A stretch of 64,000 nucleotides of DNA from Ktedonobacteria bacterium brp13 (GCA_015099395.1 AP024096.1:4836001-4900000), one strand, 5' to 3'; shown: positions 35,924 through 44,362, counted from the stretch's first letter. The notes: a model not told the origin generated them from the letters alone. Made by a program: numbers and translations.

Positions 35924-36496
35924 ATGAGTATTGAAGCAGCTTTTGCTCAGTTTCCAGAGCTTACAACCGAGCGCTTATCGCTCAGACAGATCCAGCCAGG
36001 TGATATAGAGGCACTTTTTGCAATTATGTCGGACGCAGAGGTGATGAAATACTACGGACGTCCTCCGTTACAGTCAATCGAGGAGGCACGCATTGTCTTC
36101 GCTAAGATCCAGCAGCGTTACAAGCAGCGCTCAGGACTGCGTTGGGGCATCACATTGCGTGGTGAGGAGAGATTGATCGGTTCTTGCACTACCAATAACT
36201 TTGATCCAGACTACAACCATGCCGAGGTAGGCTACGAGCTCGATCGTGCATTTTGGGGTCAGGGGATCATGACCGAGGCGATGACCGCTGTACTGACCTA
36301 TTGCTTCACCGAGTTGGGCTTGCATCGTGTTGAGGCCAACATCGATATCGTCAACGAGCGCTCCAAGGGTCTGCTCCTCAAGCTTGGCTTCAGCTATGAA
36401 GGAAGGTTACGTGAACGCTTCTTCTTCCAGGGTCGCTTTGAGGACGAATACTACTTTGGTCTGCTCAAGGATGAATGGCATCCGAACCAGGCTTGA
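35924..36496 (+). CDS. RimJ/RimL-type GNAT acetyltransferase
   Basis: 190 residues; AAGGAG about 8 nt before the ATG. Family hallmarks: LTTERLSLRQIQPGDIEALF at the start, NHAEVGYELDRAFWGQGIMTE in the acetyl-CoA-binding core, and VEANIDIVNERSKGLLLKLG with GF at the end. Probably an N-acetyltransferase of ribosomal proteins or of small molecules. Its 3' end overlaps the convergent flavoprotein gene by 32 nt. Confidence 0.93.
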   Translation: MSIEAAFAQFPELTTERLSLRQIQPGDIEALFAIMSDAEVMKYYGRPPLQSIEEARIVFAKIQQRYKQRSGLRWGITLRGEERLIGSCTTNNFDPDYNHAEVGYELDRAFWGQGIMTEAMTAVLTYCFTELGLHRVEANIDIVNERSKGLLLKLGFSYEGRLRERFFFQGRFEDEYYFGLLKDEWHPNQA

Positions 36497-37058
36497 ACGC
36501 AATGTCTGGCGCGGCTGGCTCATCGGTGCGGTTACACCACAGCACAGCGAGCGTCTCTAACACAGCGGGCCAGGGGATATCGTTATTGGGTGGGTAACGC
36601 TCGACATCATAGACAACGGTCACACCCAGCGCACGTAAGCGGGCGAGGCTGTGCTGGAAGTCAGGTTCTTGCGCCAGTTCTGCACTGGCACGAGGGAAGG
36701 CAAGCATAGGAAGCCCTCCCAGTGTCCAGCTATCCAGCAAGCGTAACGCCAGTGTATCCTTTATCCCCTGCGCCCACTTGCGTAGTGTGTTAAAGGTCGC
36801 AGGAACAACAACGACAGCAGCAAAAGCAGGGAGTAGCGCATCCCCTTCAGAATAGACAGTATGTCCGGTCAAAATCTCAAGCAAGGGAAGATCGATAAAA
36901 GCAGAGCGAGCATTCGGCGTCGCAATCACCCAGACATCCCAACCATCCGCCTGCGCCAGAACGACAAACTTCTGTATAGTACGGCCTGAGGCAGCCGCAC
37001 AGACAACCAGCGCTAATGCGCCTCTTCTGGTCGGTGCTGATTGTATCTGATCAGTCAT
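36465..37058 (-). CDS. Flavoprotein-family protein (Dfp/UbiX-like fold)
   Basis: 197 residues. Rossmann-like flavoprotein: LALVVCAAASG at the start, then VVVVPATFNTLRKWAQGIKD corresponding to the conserved P-A-T/S-x-N block of PPC decarboxylase/UbiX-like proteins. The missing catalytic signature means substrate and activity are unknown. Weak ribosome site. Lies upstream (in gene order, after) of the sugar isomerase/oxidoreductase pair but is separated by about 100 nt. Confidence 0.75.
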   Translation of the reverse strand: MTDQIQSAPTRRGALALVVCAAASGRTIQKFVVLAQADGWDVWVIATPNARSAFIDLPLLEILTGHTVYSEGDALLPAFAAVVVVPATFNTLRKWAQGIKDTLALRLLDSWTLGGLPMLAFPRASAELAQEPDFQHSLARLRALGVTVVYDVERYPPNNDIPWPAVLETLAVLWCNRTDEPAAPDIAFKPGSDAIHP

Positions 37059-37156
37059 CAGTTATCGCTCTCTTCCCTTCTCTCAATCGGGAATCGGGAG
37101 GACGTGAAGCCCTCCCCTACGCTTTATGGTTAGTATAATACTACGCTGTGTACACC

Positions 37157-37996
37157 CTATTCGTATGCCCAGTCCATCTCTTTAAGCAGAGCCTGCAAGG
37201 CGCGCGATGCTTGCTTAAACAGGTCGGGACCGCTAAAGCCCTGGTACTTTCCCCCGGCGAAGAGGTGCGGCTCTAGCGAGAGGAAGCCCTCATAACGATC
37301 GGCACGCAACCGCTGCAACAGCTCCAACCAGTGTCCATCACCTTCACCTGCGACACAGAGTGTGCCATCAGCTTTGACATCCTTAACATGAACGTATTCG
37401 AGCCATGGTCGCGTCACTTCGTAGGCAGTAGGATAAGGTACTTGTTCACATTGCAGATAGTTAGCAGGATCAAGCACTGAACGAAAATGAGGACTATTGA
37501 TCGTACGCAAAATATCTTCATTGCGTGCGATGGTATCACCATAGATCTCTTTCTCGTTCTCATGAATCAAGACCACATCATTTTGTGCAGCCAGTGCTGT
37601 CATCGCGCGCAGATTAGCGATGACCGCATCACGATACGTCTCGGGGCGCACCTCCGGATGGAGAGCACTCTCAGGCGCATAGAATGAGAAGACGCGAATG
37701 TAGCGTGTACCAAATGTCTGCGCAAGCTCGATAGCCCGCTGCACGCGCGGCAACTGCTCAGTTGCAGGACGATCCACAGGGACCTTACCCAGCGGTGAGG
37801 CGATCGCTGCGACGCCAATACCGGCATCCTTCAGCAGCTTCTGTAGTACAGTGACCTGCTCATCTGAGAGTTCCAACACATTAATGCCCCAGGCGGCACG
37901 CAGATCGATAAAATGAATATGCTCTGCCTGTAGGGTGGCTATCTGTTCCACGGGATCGAGCGCTATCTCATCGGCGAATGCGGCCAATCGAATCAT
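37157..37996 (-). CDS. Sugar phosphate isomerase/epimerase (AP endonuclease-2 TIM barrel)
   Basis: 279 residues. TIM-barrel of the xylose isomerase-like type: AAFADEIALDPVEQIATLQ at the start, FIDLRAAWGINVLEL, GTRYIRVFSFY, VVLIHENEKEIYGDT, LDPANYLQCE and EYVHVKDVKADG with the metal-binding Glu/Asp/His residues. Acts on a sugar or inositol-like substrate, not identifiable. Its ATG overlaps the stop of the oxidoreductase gene (ATGA), so the two are translationally coupled. Confidence 0.88.
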   Translation of the reverse strand: MIRLAAFADEIALDPVEQIATLQAEHIHFIDLRAAWGINVLELSDEQVTVLQKLLKDAGIGVAAIASPLGKVPVDRPATEQLPRVQRAIELAQTFGTRYIRVFSFYAPESALHPEVRPETYRDAVIANLRAMTALAAQNDVVLIHENEKEIYGDTIARNEDILRTINSPHFRSVLDPANYLQCEQVPYPTAYEVTRPWLEYVHVKDVKADGTLCVAGEGDGHWLELLQRLRADRYEGFLSLEPHLFAGGKYQGFSGPDLFKQASRALQALLKEMDWAYE

Positions 37997-39054
37997 GAGA
38001 GTGTAATCTCCTTTCCTGTGCGAGCAGACTCGTAGATACCTAAGATGATCTCAACCGGATGCCGTGCCGCCTCGCCATCTACCAGTGGCGCACGCCCTTC
38101 ACGGATAGCAGCCATCATATCTGCAATCTGCAGCGCATGGGTATTGGCAGAGAGAGCAGCAGGATCACTGGTCGTTGAGGTATCCACCGACTCAACCGGT
38201 GCAGCCTGATTGCCACCACCACCATACGCGCCAGCAGCCTCCTGCTCATCACGAGCCAGATGGAGATAGCCAAGTTTATCGGCCTCGATGATCGCAGATC
38301 CCTGATTGCCGTAGACTTCGATACGCGTCGTCACACCTGGATACGCTCCTGTGGTTGCCGAGATAGTGCCAAGAGCACCGCTCTCGAAGCGTAGCACAGC
38401 CACAGCAACGTCCTCTGTCTCCATATCATGAACGAGAGTATCAGTGTAAGCTTTAATGGTCTTCACACGGCCCATAAGCCATTGCAGGATATCGATAGCA
38501 TGGATCGATTGATTCATCAAGATACCACCACCATCAAGCTCCCGCGTCCCGCGCCAGGCACCACTATCGTAGTATTGCTGTGAGCGCCACCAGGGGATCG
38601 CAGCATTGCCAAGCACCAGGCGACCCAAGGCACGCTCGGTCAGCAATTTATGTACCTGTATCGACGCCTCATCAAAACGATGTTGACTGACCACAGCAAG
38701 CTTCACGCCGGTTTCACGCTGTACAGCAAGCATCTCAAGCATGCGTTCATGCGTAATCTCCATCGGCTTTTCAACAATCACATTGCAGCCTGCGCGCATC
38801 GCCAGGATAGCAAACTCACCATGCATACCACTGGGAGTACAGATCTCCACAACATCCAAATGCTCATGTGTCAGCAACTCCTGAGCATTTTCATACGCCG
38901 TAACATGATACTGTTCAGCCAGCTTATGTGCGCTGGCAGGAATCACATCTGCCACCGCGATCAACTCAGCATCTGGCAAGCTTTGAATTGCCGCCGCATG
39001 GGTAAGACCGATAACACCGCAACCAATAATACCAAAACGAATTTTCGCTGTCAT
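37993..39054 (-). CDS. Gfo/Idh/MocA-family oxidoreductase
   Basis: 353 residues. N-terminal Rossmann fold with GIIGCGVIGLTHAAAI, the conserved VEKPMEIT (Lys of the EKP motif) around residue 97, and WRGTRELDGGGILMNQSIHA with D-I-LQWL in the C-terminal domain. NAD(P)-dependent sugar or inositol dehydrogenase of the cytoplasm. With the downstream isomerase it forms a small sugar-catabolic pair of the inositol/glucose-oxidation type. Substrate unknown. Confidence 0.93.
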   Translation of the reverse strand: MTAKIRFGIIGCGVIGLTHAAAIQSLPDAELIAVADVIPASAHKLAEQYHVTAYENAQELLTHEHLDVVEICTPSGMHGEFAILAMRAGCNVIVEKPMEITHERMLEMLAVQRETGVKLAVVSQHRFDEASIQVHKLLTERALGRLVLGNAAIPWWRSQQYYDSGAWRGTRELDGGGILMNQSIHAIDILQWLMGRVKTIKAYTDTLVHDMETEDVAVAVLRFESGALGTISATTGAYPGVTTRIEVYGNQGSAIIEADKLGYLHLARDEQEAAGAYGGGGNQAAPVESVDTSTTSDPAALSANTHALQIADMMAAIREGRAPLVDGEAARHPVEIILGIYESARTGKEITLS

Positions 39055-39151
39055 ACGATTCTAGTACACTCCAATCTCTCTTCTTTATCGACAATCGAAT
39101 CACAAAAAGACTGAGAATACCTCCATTATATACACAGTAAAACAAAAAGCA

Positions 39152-39454
39152 CTACCCTGAAGTCGACAGTTGTACTGGAATAGCAAGAGTATCTTTTCTG
39201 CCGTGCTCATCATAGTCAGAGCCTTCCACCAGCGGCAACCAGATTTCGAAGCGTGAGCCGTGTCCCATAGTACTTCGGAGGCAAACTTCACCCCCATGTA
39301 CCTGGGCCGTTTGGGTAATCAGATGGACTGGATGCATAGCCCTGACTGCCAACCAATAGCCGCCAACAATAATGACCAGCAGGATCACCAGTGCTATCAA
39401 GAAGAGGTGCAACGCAATCTTTGGGAGTGCCGAATTATCAGGCGTTGGCATCAT
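39152..39454 (-). pseudogene. Sensor histidine kinase, internally deleted remnant
   Basis: 100 residues, 10 nt after the OmpR-type regulator with its own AGAAGG. Residues 13-34 are a transmembrane segment followed by the start of a HAMP region (RAMHPVHLITQTAQ), then at residue 51-53 the sequence jumps to the very end of a HATPase domain (HGGEVCLRSTMGHGSRFEIW). The dimerisation/His domain and most of the ATPase domain are missing in frame (probably 250 or so codons). It cannot be an active kinase. Confidence 0.85.
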
Positions 39455-39463
39455 TTGCCTTCT

Positions 39464-40144
39464 TTAGCATAACTCGGGTGTACGTAATCGATAGCCCACA
39501 CCACGTACGGTCTCTAATAGTTTGACAGGAAAAGCTTCGTCAACCTGATGGCGCAGACGGCGCATGCAGACTTCAACTGCATTCAATGTCCCGGTGAACT
39601 CATAATTCCAGATATGGTTCGCAATCATCTCGCGTGTCAGAATCTGGTTGGGGTGGCGCGCCAAATATTCGAGCAGTGTAAAAAGTCGTGGAGTGAGTTC
39701 GATGCGTTGTCCCGCCCGTTCGACCATATGCGTGGCGGGATCAACCCTCAGGTCACCAACACACAGCACGGCACTCTTCTCCCCTCCACTTCGACGGAAT
39801 AAAGCTCGTAAGCGGGCGAGCAGTTCGCTCAGGGCAAAGGGCTTGACCAGATAATCATCAGCTCCACTATCCAGACCTCGCACACGATCTGCCACCGTAT
39901 CGCGCGCGGTTAACAGAAGAATAGGCGTATTGATATGCCGACGTCGGATCTCTCGACATACCTCCAACCCATCTTTCCCTGGCAGCAAGATATCGAGAAT
40001 GAGCGCATCATAGGGTGTAGACTCAACCAATGCCTGACCCTCAACGCCATTAAACGCCGTATCAACGGCATAACCTTCATCGACTAAGCTCATCTTGAGT
40101 TCATGATTCAAGCGGCGATTATCCTCGATCAGAAGAATACGCAT
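39464..40144 (-). CDS. OmpR/PhoB-type response regulator
   Basis: 226 residues from the ATG at 40144 (MRILLIEDN). Receiver domain with acidic pocket E7-D8, phosphoacceptor D51 (LILDILLPGKDG) and K near 101 (YLVKPF). The winged-helix output (RIELTPRLFTLLEYLARHPN, VGYRLRTPE at the end) is complete. Its cognate kinase directly downstream has lost its catalytic core, so phosphorylation must come from elsewhere or the regulator may be uncoupled. Confidence 0.95.
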   Translation of the reverse strand: MRILLIEDNRRLNHELKMSLVDEGYAVDTAFNGVEGQALVESTPYDALILDILLPGKDGLEVCREIRRRHINTPILLLTARDTVADRVRGLDSGADDYLVKPFALSELLARLRALFRRSGGEKSAVLCVGDLRVDPATHMVERAGQRIELTPRLFTLLEYLARHPNQILTREMIANHIWNYEFTGTLNAVEVCMRRLRHQVDEAFPVKLLETVRGVGYRLRTPELC

Positions 40145-40471
40145 AGCTGATTTCACTCTCCTTTCTTCCTCTCCTCTCCTCTCCTCTATTATCGCTTATT
40201 ATCACTGAAAAACCTGACACGACGCTGACAAAGCAGCAAATATCATTTCTCAGGTAAATTGGCGTGTTTCTCTCAGATAATGTGCCGACGATTAGCTTGA
40301 GGAGTGCATGGAGACGATTTTTGAGAAAAATTTCTCTCTCATAATATGGCGATGCAATTTCATCTCATCTCTTTGATGCTTTTCAGAAAAATGCAAAGGT
40401 TCATTTTGTAAGCATAAAATGGCGTCCATTTTGGGCTGTTGCTTCGATCACGAGAACTGCGACTCACGGCG
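40145..40471. other. Upstream region of the response regulator, no gene
   Basis: AT-rich sequence without a supportable gene. A CTCCTCT-type tandem tract (40170-40187) lies directly upstream of the regulator gene. Confidence 0.4.
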
Positions 40472-40509
40472 GGCAAAACCTACGCCAAGCGTTTAGTGTA
40501 GGTTTTGCC
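40472..40509. terminator. Hairpin, 12-bp stem
   Basis: Perfect GGCAAAACCTAC / GTAGGTTTTGCC with a 14-nt loop. Distal hairpin of two found after the tandem-GNAT gene. Confidence 0.5.
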
Positions 40510-40543
40510 TTCCGTAATCTTGTCACCCCTAGATGGATGCATG

Positions 40544-40572
40544 ACGAGGGAGAAGGTGAAAGGCTCCCTCGT
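40544..40572 (-). terminator. Hairpin directly after the tandem-GNAT gene
   Basis: Perfect 9-bp stem ACGAGGGAG / CTCCCTCGT, loop 11 nt, 15 nt past the stop at 40587. No long T-run on the minus strand. Confidence 0.5.
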
Positions 40573-40586
40573 TTCTCATAGCTGGC

Positions 40587-41552
40587 TTACAAGGGTTTGC
40601 GATACCTCGGATGGCGTGACACTATCTGGTAACCAACGCTTTCGTACAGGTGGAGAGATTTGCCGGGATTTTCCGCTCTCGTCCCGATGTCTGCCTGCTG
40701 AATGCCGCGCTCCTGGCAGCGTTGGAGCATACGCGTCATCAACGCTTTGCCCAGACCGCGCCGTCTCCAGGGACGGCGTATCCCGACCCAGGGCGTATGC
40801 GCGCGTGCTTCATCGCTGGTACTGATGACATGCCCCGCAATCTGATCTCCATCCCAGGCCACCACCCACAGACTGGTATCCAGGTCAGGTCCGCCCAGCT
40901 CGCGCAACCAGATTTCATAGGTTTCGAGGCTGTCGTGGCTCTCAGAGAACGCTTCCACATTCGCTGCGTAAATGGCAGGCAACTGGTCACGCGAAACCTG
41001 GCGAATTTCCAGGCCATCGGGGAGCGGGGTGAGCAGGATGGGTTCGGTGGGAAGCTGGCAGGTCATCCACACGATGGTAAACGCTAGCGTGTATCCCTCA
41101 CTCAAGAGCAAGGCTCGGTTCCCTGGTTGGGTCTCGTCTGCATTGCCACCGAACACACAGGGTTTCGTCGTTGGTTGTTCCTGTACAATCTGACGTAACC
41201 GTTGCTCTTGCCAGCGTAAGAGCGCATGTCCAATGCCTTTGCGTCTCCACTCAGGGACCAACCAGCCCAGATGGAGAAACAGCTCAACAGCGGGCTCTGA
41301 CCACCAGGTGAGCCAGGTATAGCCAATCACCTGGCCATCAACCTCGACGATCAGGCAATCGTGCAAAGGATTGCACACGTCATCGGGATTAGTATCTGGT
41401 CCGGGGAGCCAGGTGGCACCATCGATGGCTTGTACTTGCTTGCGCACTGTCTCGATTGCAGGGAAGTCAACTTCTCCCTGAAACAAGCGGAAGACTAAGC
41501 CTGGAATGGCTGGCGCGTCGGGAAGCGTGAGGGTTGCTTGTGTATTGCTCAT
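40587..41552 (-). CDS. Tandem-domain GNAT acetyltransferase
   Basis: 321 residues with two GNAT domains, as in MshD-like proteins. The first (about 20-150) has LGWLVPEWRRKGIGHALLRW, the second (about 175-315) has VGIRRPWRRRGLGKALMTRM as acetyl-CoA loops. AGGA lies about 11 nt before the ATG. Substrate unknown; self-protecting drug acetylation would fit the leader architecture found upstream (uORF plus two terminators) but is an inference. Confidence 0.9.
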   Translation of the reverse strand: MSNTQATLTLPDAPAIPGLVFRLFQGEVDFPAIETVRKQVQAIDGATWLPGPDTNPDDVCNPLHDCLIVEVDGQVIGYTWLTWWSEPAVELFLHLGWLVPEWRRKGIGHALLRWQEQRLRQIVQEQPTTKPCVFGGNADETQPGNRALLLSEGYTLAFTIVWMTCQLPTEPILLTPLPDGLEIRQVSRDQLPAIYAANVEAFSESHDSLETYEIWLRELGGPDLDTSLWVVAWDGDQIAGHVISTSDEARAHTPWVGIRRPWRRRGLGKALMTRMLQRCQERGIQQADIGTRAENPGKSLHLYESVGYQIVSRHPRYRKPL

Positions 41553-41644
41553 GAGTGAGCTTGTTCCTTTCTCCTGTTGATATTCTCTGGACGTTTACCA
41601 GGACATCACGTGCATGTATCGTTGCCATTTCTCCATGTTGCCAA

Positions 41645-41678
41645 CAAAAAAACCACGAAGCGTCTCATGGCTCGTGGT
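41645..41678 (-). terminator. Leader terminator T2 upstream of the tandem-GNAT gene
   Basis: On the minus strand: ACCACGAG, loop, TCGTGGT followed by TTTTTTT. It lies about 93 nt before the GNAT ATG, inside its leader. Its 5' arm can alternatively pair with the 3' arm of T1. Confidence 0.75.
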
Positions 41679-41710
41679 CTGAAAGAAGGCGTAAGCGGGA
41701 AAAAAGCCAC

Positions 41711-41743
41711 AAAAAACCACGAGTTGTCAGTGCGCCTCGTGGT
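41711..41743 (-). terminator. Leader terminator T1 upstream of the tandem-GNAT gene
   Basis: On the minus strand: ACCACGAG, 12-nt loop, CTCGTGGT followed by TTTTT. Located 27 nt after the stop of a 30-codon upstream ORF. The 3' arm CTCGTGGT is complementary to the 5' arm of T2 over 8 bp. Confidence 0.75.
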
Positions 41744-41770
41744 ATGTTTTGCTTGTAAAAAACGAAAAAT

Positions 41771-41863
41771 CTACCCTTTTGAGGACGCACTCATAGATAG
41801 GTAAGCGGAAATGCCAATTTTCGCACCTACGCCCCACTTGATTTGCCCGTGGAAAACCATCAT
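41771..41863 (-). CDS. Putative 30-residue leader peptide
   Basis: ATG at 41863 with AAAGGA 5 nt upstream, reading MMVFHGQIKWGVGAKIGISA followed by YLSMSASSKG and TAG. Too short for a conventional gene, with a good ribosome site, and directly followed by two terminator hairpins before the GNAT gene, as in ribosome-mediated attenuation leaders. Confidence 0.55.
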   Translation of the reverse strand: MMVFHGQIKWGVGAKIGISAYLSMSASSKG

Positions 41864-41904
41864 GTGCGTCCTTTCTGAAAGATAATAGCTGGGCTATTGA
41901 CCTA

Positions 41905-41933
41905 AGAATACCAGAGATTTCATCGTGATACAA
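41905..41933 (-). promoter_or_regulatory. Candidate promoter of the attenuated leader
   Basis: Minus strand TTGTAT, 17-nt spacer, TATTCT; predicted start near 41898, about 35 nt before the leader ORF. An inverted repeat AATAGC-TGG-GCTATT spans the start (41884-41898). Confidence 0.45.
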
Positions 41934-41950
41934 GCCTTGGGGTGACAAGA

Positions 41951-41967
41951 CAGGGCTTTCCAATTCT
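41951..41967 (+). repeat. 17-bp sequence shared with 44295-44311
   Basis: CAGGGCTTTCCAATTCT, identical and in the same orientation at both places. Here it lies 89 bp before the ISAs1-like frame and may be that element's left end. Confidence 0.7.
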
Positions 41968-42039
41968 CCCAGAGGAGGTGAAAAAGAAGAGATTTCCTGG
42001 GAGAATACAAAAAAATCCAAATCTCCAAGGAAATCTCGT

Positions 42040-42520
42040 ATGGACTATACAACATTGACCGTCAAGAGACCATCAGCGACGAATTTGAATGAAGAAAATC
42101 TTCCCGTGACCTCGCTGTATAAAGCATTACATGGGCTTGCTGATCCCCGACGAGATCAAGGCAAACGCTACGATCTAGCAGTGGTTCTGTGTTTGCTTGT
42201 GCTCGCCAAGTTGGCAGGACAAACGAACTTGAGTGGAGCCACTCAATGGATCCGTCATCGCGGTACCGTCTTAGCTCAGCGCTTTGGGCTCACTCGCCAA
42301 GAGATGCCTTGTCAGACGACATATTGCAATATTTTAGCAGGGATTGATGCACAGCAACTTGATCAGCTTCTCTCGGCCTTTTTTCAGCGATGGGAAGCGC
42401 AAAGCCGCTGTAGGGAAGAACCGAGTCGGTTGCTCACGCCCCAAGCACAGGCCAATCATCGCCATCTCGCCATTGTGCGCAGGTGAAGCAGTTGCAAGGT
42501 GATTACGTGCTGATTGCAAG
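42040..42520 (+). pseudogene. ISAs1-like transposase remnant with internal deletion
   Basis: The 148-codon frame (42040-42486) starts with ISAs1/H-repeat N-terminal features: YKALHGLADPRRDQGKRYDL and MPCQTTYCNILAGIDAQQLD. At NHRHLAI the expected DGKTLRG is missing; the sequence jumps, in another frame, to AQVKQLQGDYVLIA, which resembles the later QGDYVLTVK block of these transposases. So the DDE core has been deleted and the element cannot move by itself. Confidence 0.8.
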
Positions 42521-42545
42521 AAGCGCCATTTGAAAGCAAGGGATC

Positions 42546-43136
42546 TCATGTTTTCGGCTTGAGCGTGGAGACCGCGATATCATAGAAAAGTTGTTGCAGC
42601 CAGTGGGCAAACTGTTCAGGCGTAGAGGGCTGCTCCTGCTCCAGCCACCAGGCGAGCGCGCTACATCCAGCCGAGGCGACCGTGGTAAACTTCAGGTCAA
42701 GCGGCGGTCTATCGGGATCAGATACGGCTTCGGGGAACGTCTGTTGGAAGTACGCAAGAACACGCTGCTGCGTCTGCTGGCGAAAGCGCTGGCTCAAAAA
42801 GGCGTCCGCCTTCGCACTCAGCACCACGCGGTAAAAGTCGGGAAACTGTTGGATCTGCTTGAGTAGCTCAATGAGCCCTTCATGACGACCCTCCCCTATG
42901 ATCCCTACTTCCTCCTCCAACACTTCGTATATCTCATTTATATGCTGCTCAAGCAGATCGTATTTATCAAGGTAGTGGCGATAAAACGTCGAGCGGTTCA
43001 CCATTGCACGCCTGGTAATATCACGCACGGTGAGAGCAGCAAACCCTTTCTCCACAGTCACCTCGATCAACGCTTGTTGAAGCAGTTTGCGCGTGCGACG
43101 AACCCTCAGATCTTCAACGCCATCGAGCTTTTGCAT
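42546..43136 (-). CDS. TetR/AcrR-family regulator
   Basis: 196 residues from the ATG at 43136 (AGAGG 6 nt upstream; GTG at 43139 possible). Helix-turn-helix at about 10-55: LTVRDITRRAMVNRSTFYRH and YLDKYDLLEQ. Helical C-terminal domain of the TetR_C_33/AcrR type. Divergent from the PanE-like reductase gene 160 nt away, its most likely target. It sits between two insertion-sequence remnants. Confidence 0.9.
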   Translation of the reverse strand: MQKLDGVEDLRVRRTRKLLQQALIEVTVEKGFAALTVRDITRRAMVNRSTFYRHYLDKYDLLEQHINEIYEVLEEEVGIIGEGRHEGLIELLKQIQQFPDFYRVVLSAKADAFLSQRFRQQTQQRVLAYFQQTFPEAVSDPDRPPLDLKFTTVASAGCSALAWWLEQEQPSTPEQFAHWLQQLFYDIAVSTLKPKT

Positions 43137-43296
43137 CACTTTCCTCTCTCATGTTGCATAGGCAACACATTCCGTTCCATTGCTGATTGACGCTCATTGT
43201 ACCATCTGTTACGCTTTTTTTGCAACGGTGCGTTGGCTCCGCGCCGTTTTTAAGGAAATATCCCAAGCAGAAAAAGAGAAGGAGATAGAAAGAAAT

Positions 43297-44235
43297 ATGG
43301 ATATTCTGATCTATGGGGCAGGTGTTATTGGCAGCGTCTATGCCGCCAGACTTCAGGAGGCGGGATATAACATATCGCTGCTGGCGCGAGGGCAACGGGC
43401 GGTAGCGTTGCGCACACATGGTATTCAACTTGAAGATGCATCGACCGGACGAAGGACGACAACCCGGGTTTCCGTCGTTGAACATCTGGCTCCAACCGAT
43501 AGCTATGATGTCGTCCTCGTGACCGTACGACTCGACCAGCTCCATTCCGTCTTACCGATCCTCGCGGCCAACCGTCAGGTCCCCACCCTGCTGTTTATGC
43601 TCAGTAATCCGGCTGGCATGCGGCAATTTGAGCAGCTTGATCCGCAGCGTGTCGTCCCTGGCTTTCCAGCCGTTGGTGGTGTACGCAGAGGAGATGTCGT
43701 GCGCTATATCCCCCTTCGTCAGGTACCGACGATGCTGGGCGAAGCAGATGGCCGTATGACGCCGCGCCTTCGCCAGCTCGCGGGGATTTTCAAACAGGCA
43801 GGCTTCACCGTTAAACTGAGTTCCGACATGCAAGCGTGGCTGAAAACCCACACAATCATGGATATGGGCATCATCGCAGCCGCAATGATGACAGGGAAAA
43901 AGAGCGCACTGCTTGCGCGGTCGCGCCACAACGTTGTGATGCTGGTTCAGGCCATACGTGAAGGGCTGCTGGCTCTGCGAGCGCTGGGCACGCCCCTGAC
44001 GCCCTTCTATCTGACCGTGCTCTTTCTCTGGCTCCCTCGCTGGATCACCGTCATCCTCCTACAATCTCTGTTGCGCACGCGTATTTCCGGGCTTGGAATC
44101 GACCCTCATCTTGATGACGACATTGAAGAGACACGTCAGATGGCACGGGAGATTATGACGCAACTGCGCTCCTCACCTCTCGCCACACCGACTCTGAATC
44201 GCCTGATGGAGGTCTTAGAGTTGACGACCCACTAA
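43297..44235 (+). CDS. Ketopantoate reductase (ApbA/PanE)-family protein
   Basis: 312 residues from the ATG at 43297 (AAGGAG 12 nt upstream; an in-frame extension to 43180 is spurious). N-terminal Rossmann fold with ILIYGAGVIGSVYAARLQEA, then YDVVLVTVRLDQL; helical C-terminal domain with the conserved Lys in QAWLKTHTIMD. PanE reduces ketopantoate to pantoate using NADPH, but this is a divergent paralogue with a hydrophobic stretch near 240-260, so another 2-ketoacid or related substrate is likely. Probably controlled by the adjacent TetR. Confidence 0.85.
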   Translation: MDILIYGAGVIGSVYAARLQEAGYNISLLARGQRAVALRTHGIQLEDASTGRRTTTRVSVVEHLAPTDSYDVVLVTVRLDQLHSVLPILAANRQVPTLLFMLSNPAGMRQFEQLDPQRVVPGFPAVGGVRRGDVVRYIPLRQVPTMLGEADGRMTPRLRQLAGIFKQAGFTVKLSSDMQAWLKTHTIMDMGIIAAAMMTGKKSALLARSRHNVVMLVQAIREGLLALRALGTPLTPFYLTVLFLWLPRWITVILLQSLLRTRISGLGIDPHLDDDIEETRQMAREIMTQLRSSPLATPTLNRLMEVLELTTH

Positions 44236-44294
44236 CTTCCTGGCTATTTCAATGAAGGCATTTGACACAAAAGAAAAGATATGAGGGGGCACCC

Positions 44295-44311
44295 CAGGGC
44301 TTTCCAATTCT
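44295..44311 (+). repeat. Second copy of the 17-bp repeat
   Basis: CAGGGCTTTCCAATTCT again, 60 bp left of the frameshifted IS and in the same orientation as the 41951 copy. Could be a solo end left by another ISAs1-like insertion. Confidence 0.6.
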
Positions 44312-44362
44312 GCTTCCTCAACGCCTGCGGTGCCGAGGCCGCTGTAAGAAGGGCGAAAAAAA

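Noticed and set aside
41727..42020. 97-codon minus-strand ORF overlapping the GNAT leader
   Set aside because: It has no family features and its 3' part runs through terminator T1; the shorter frame at 41771-41863 with a ribosome site explains the region better.
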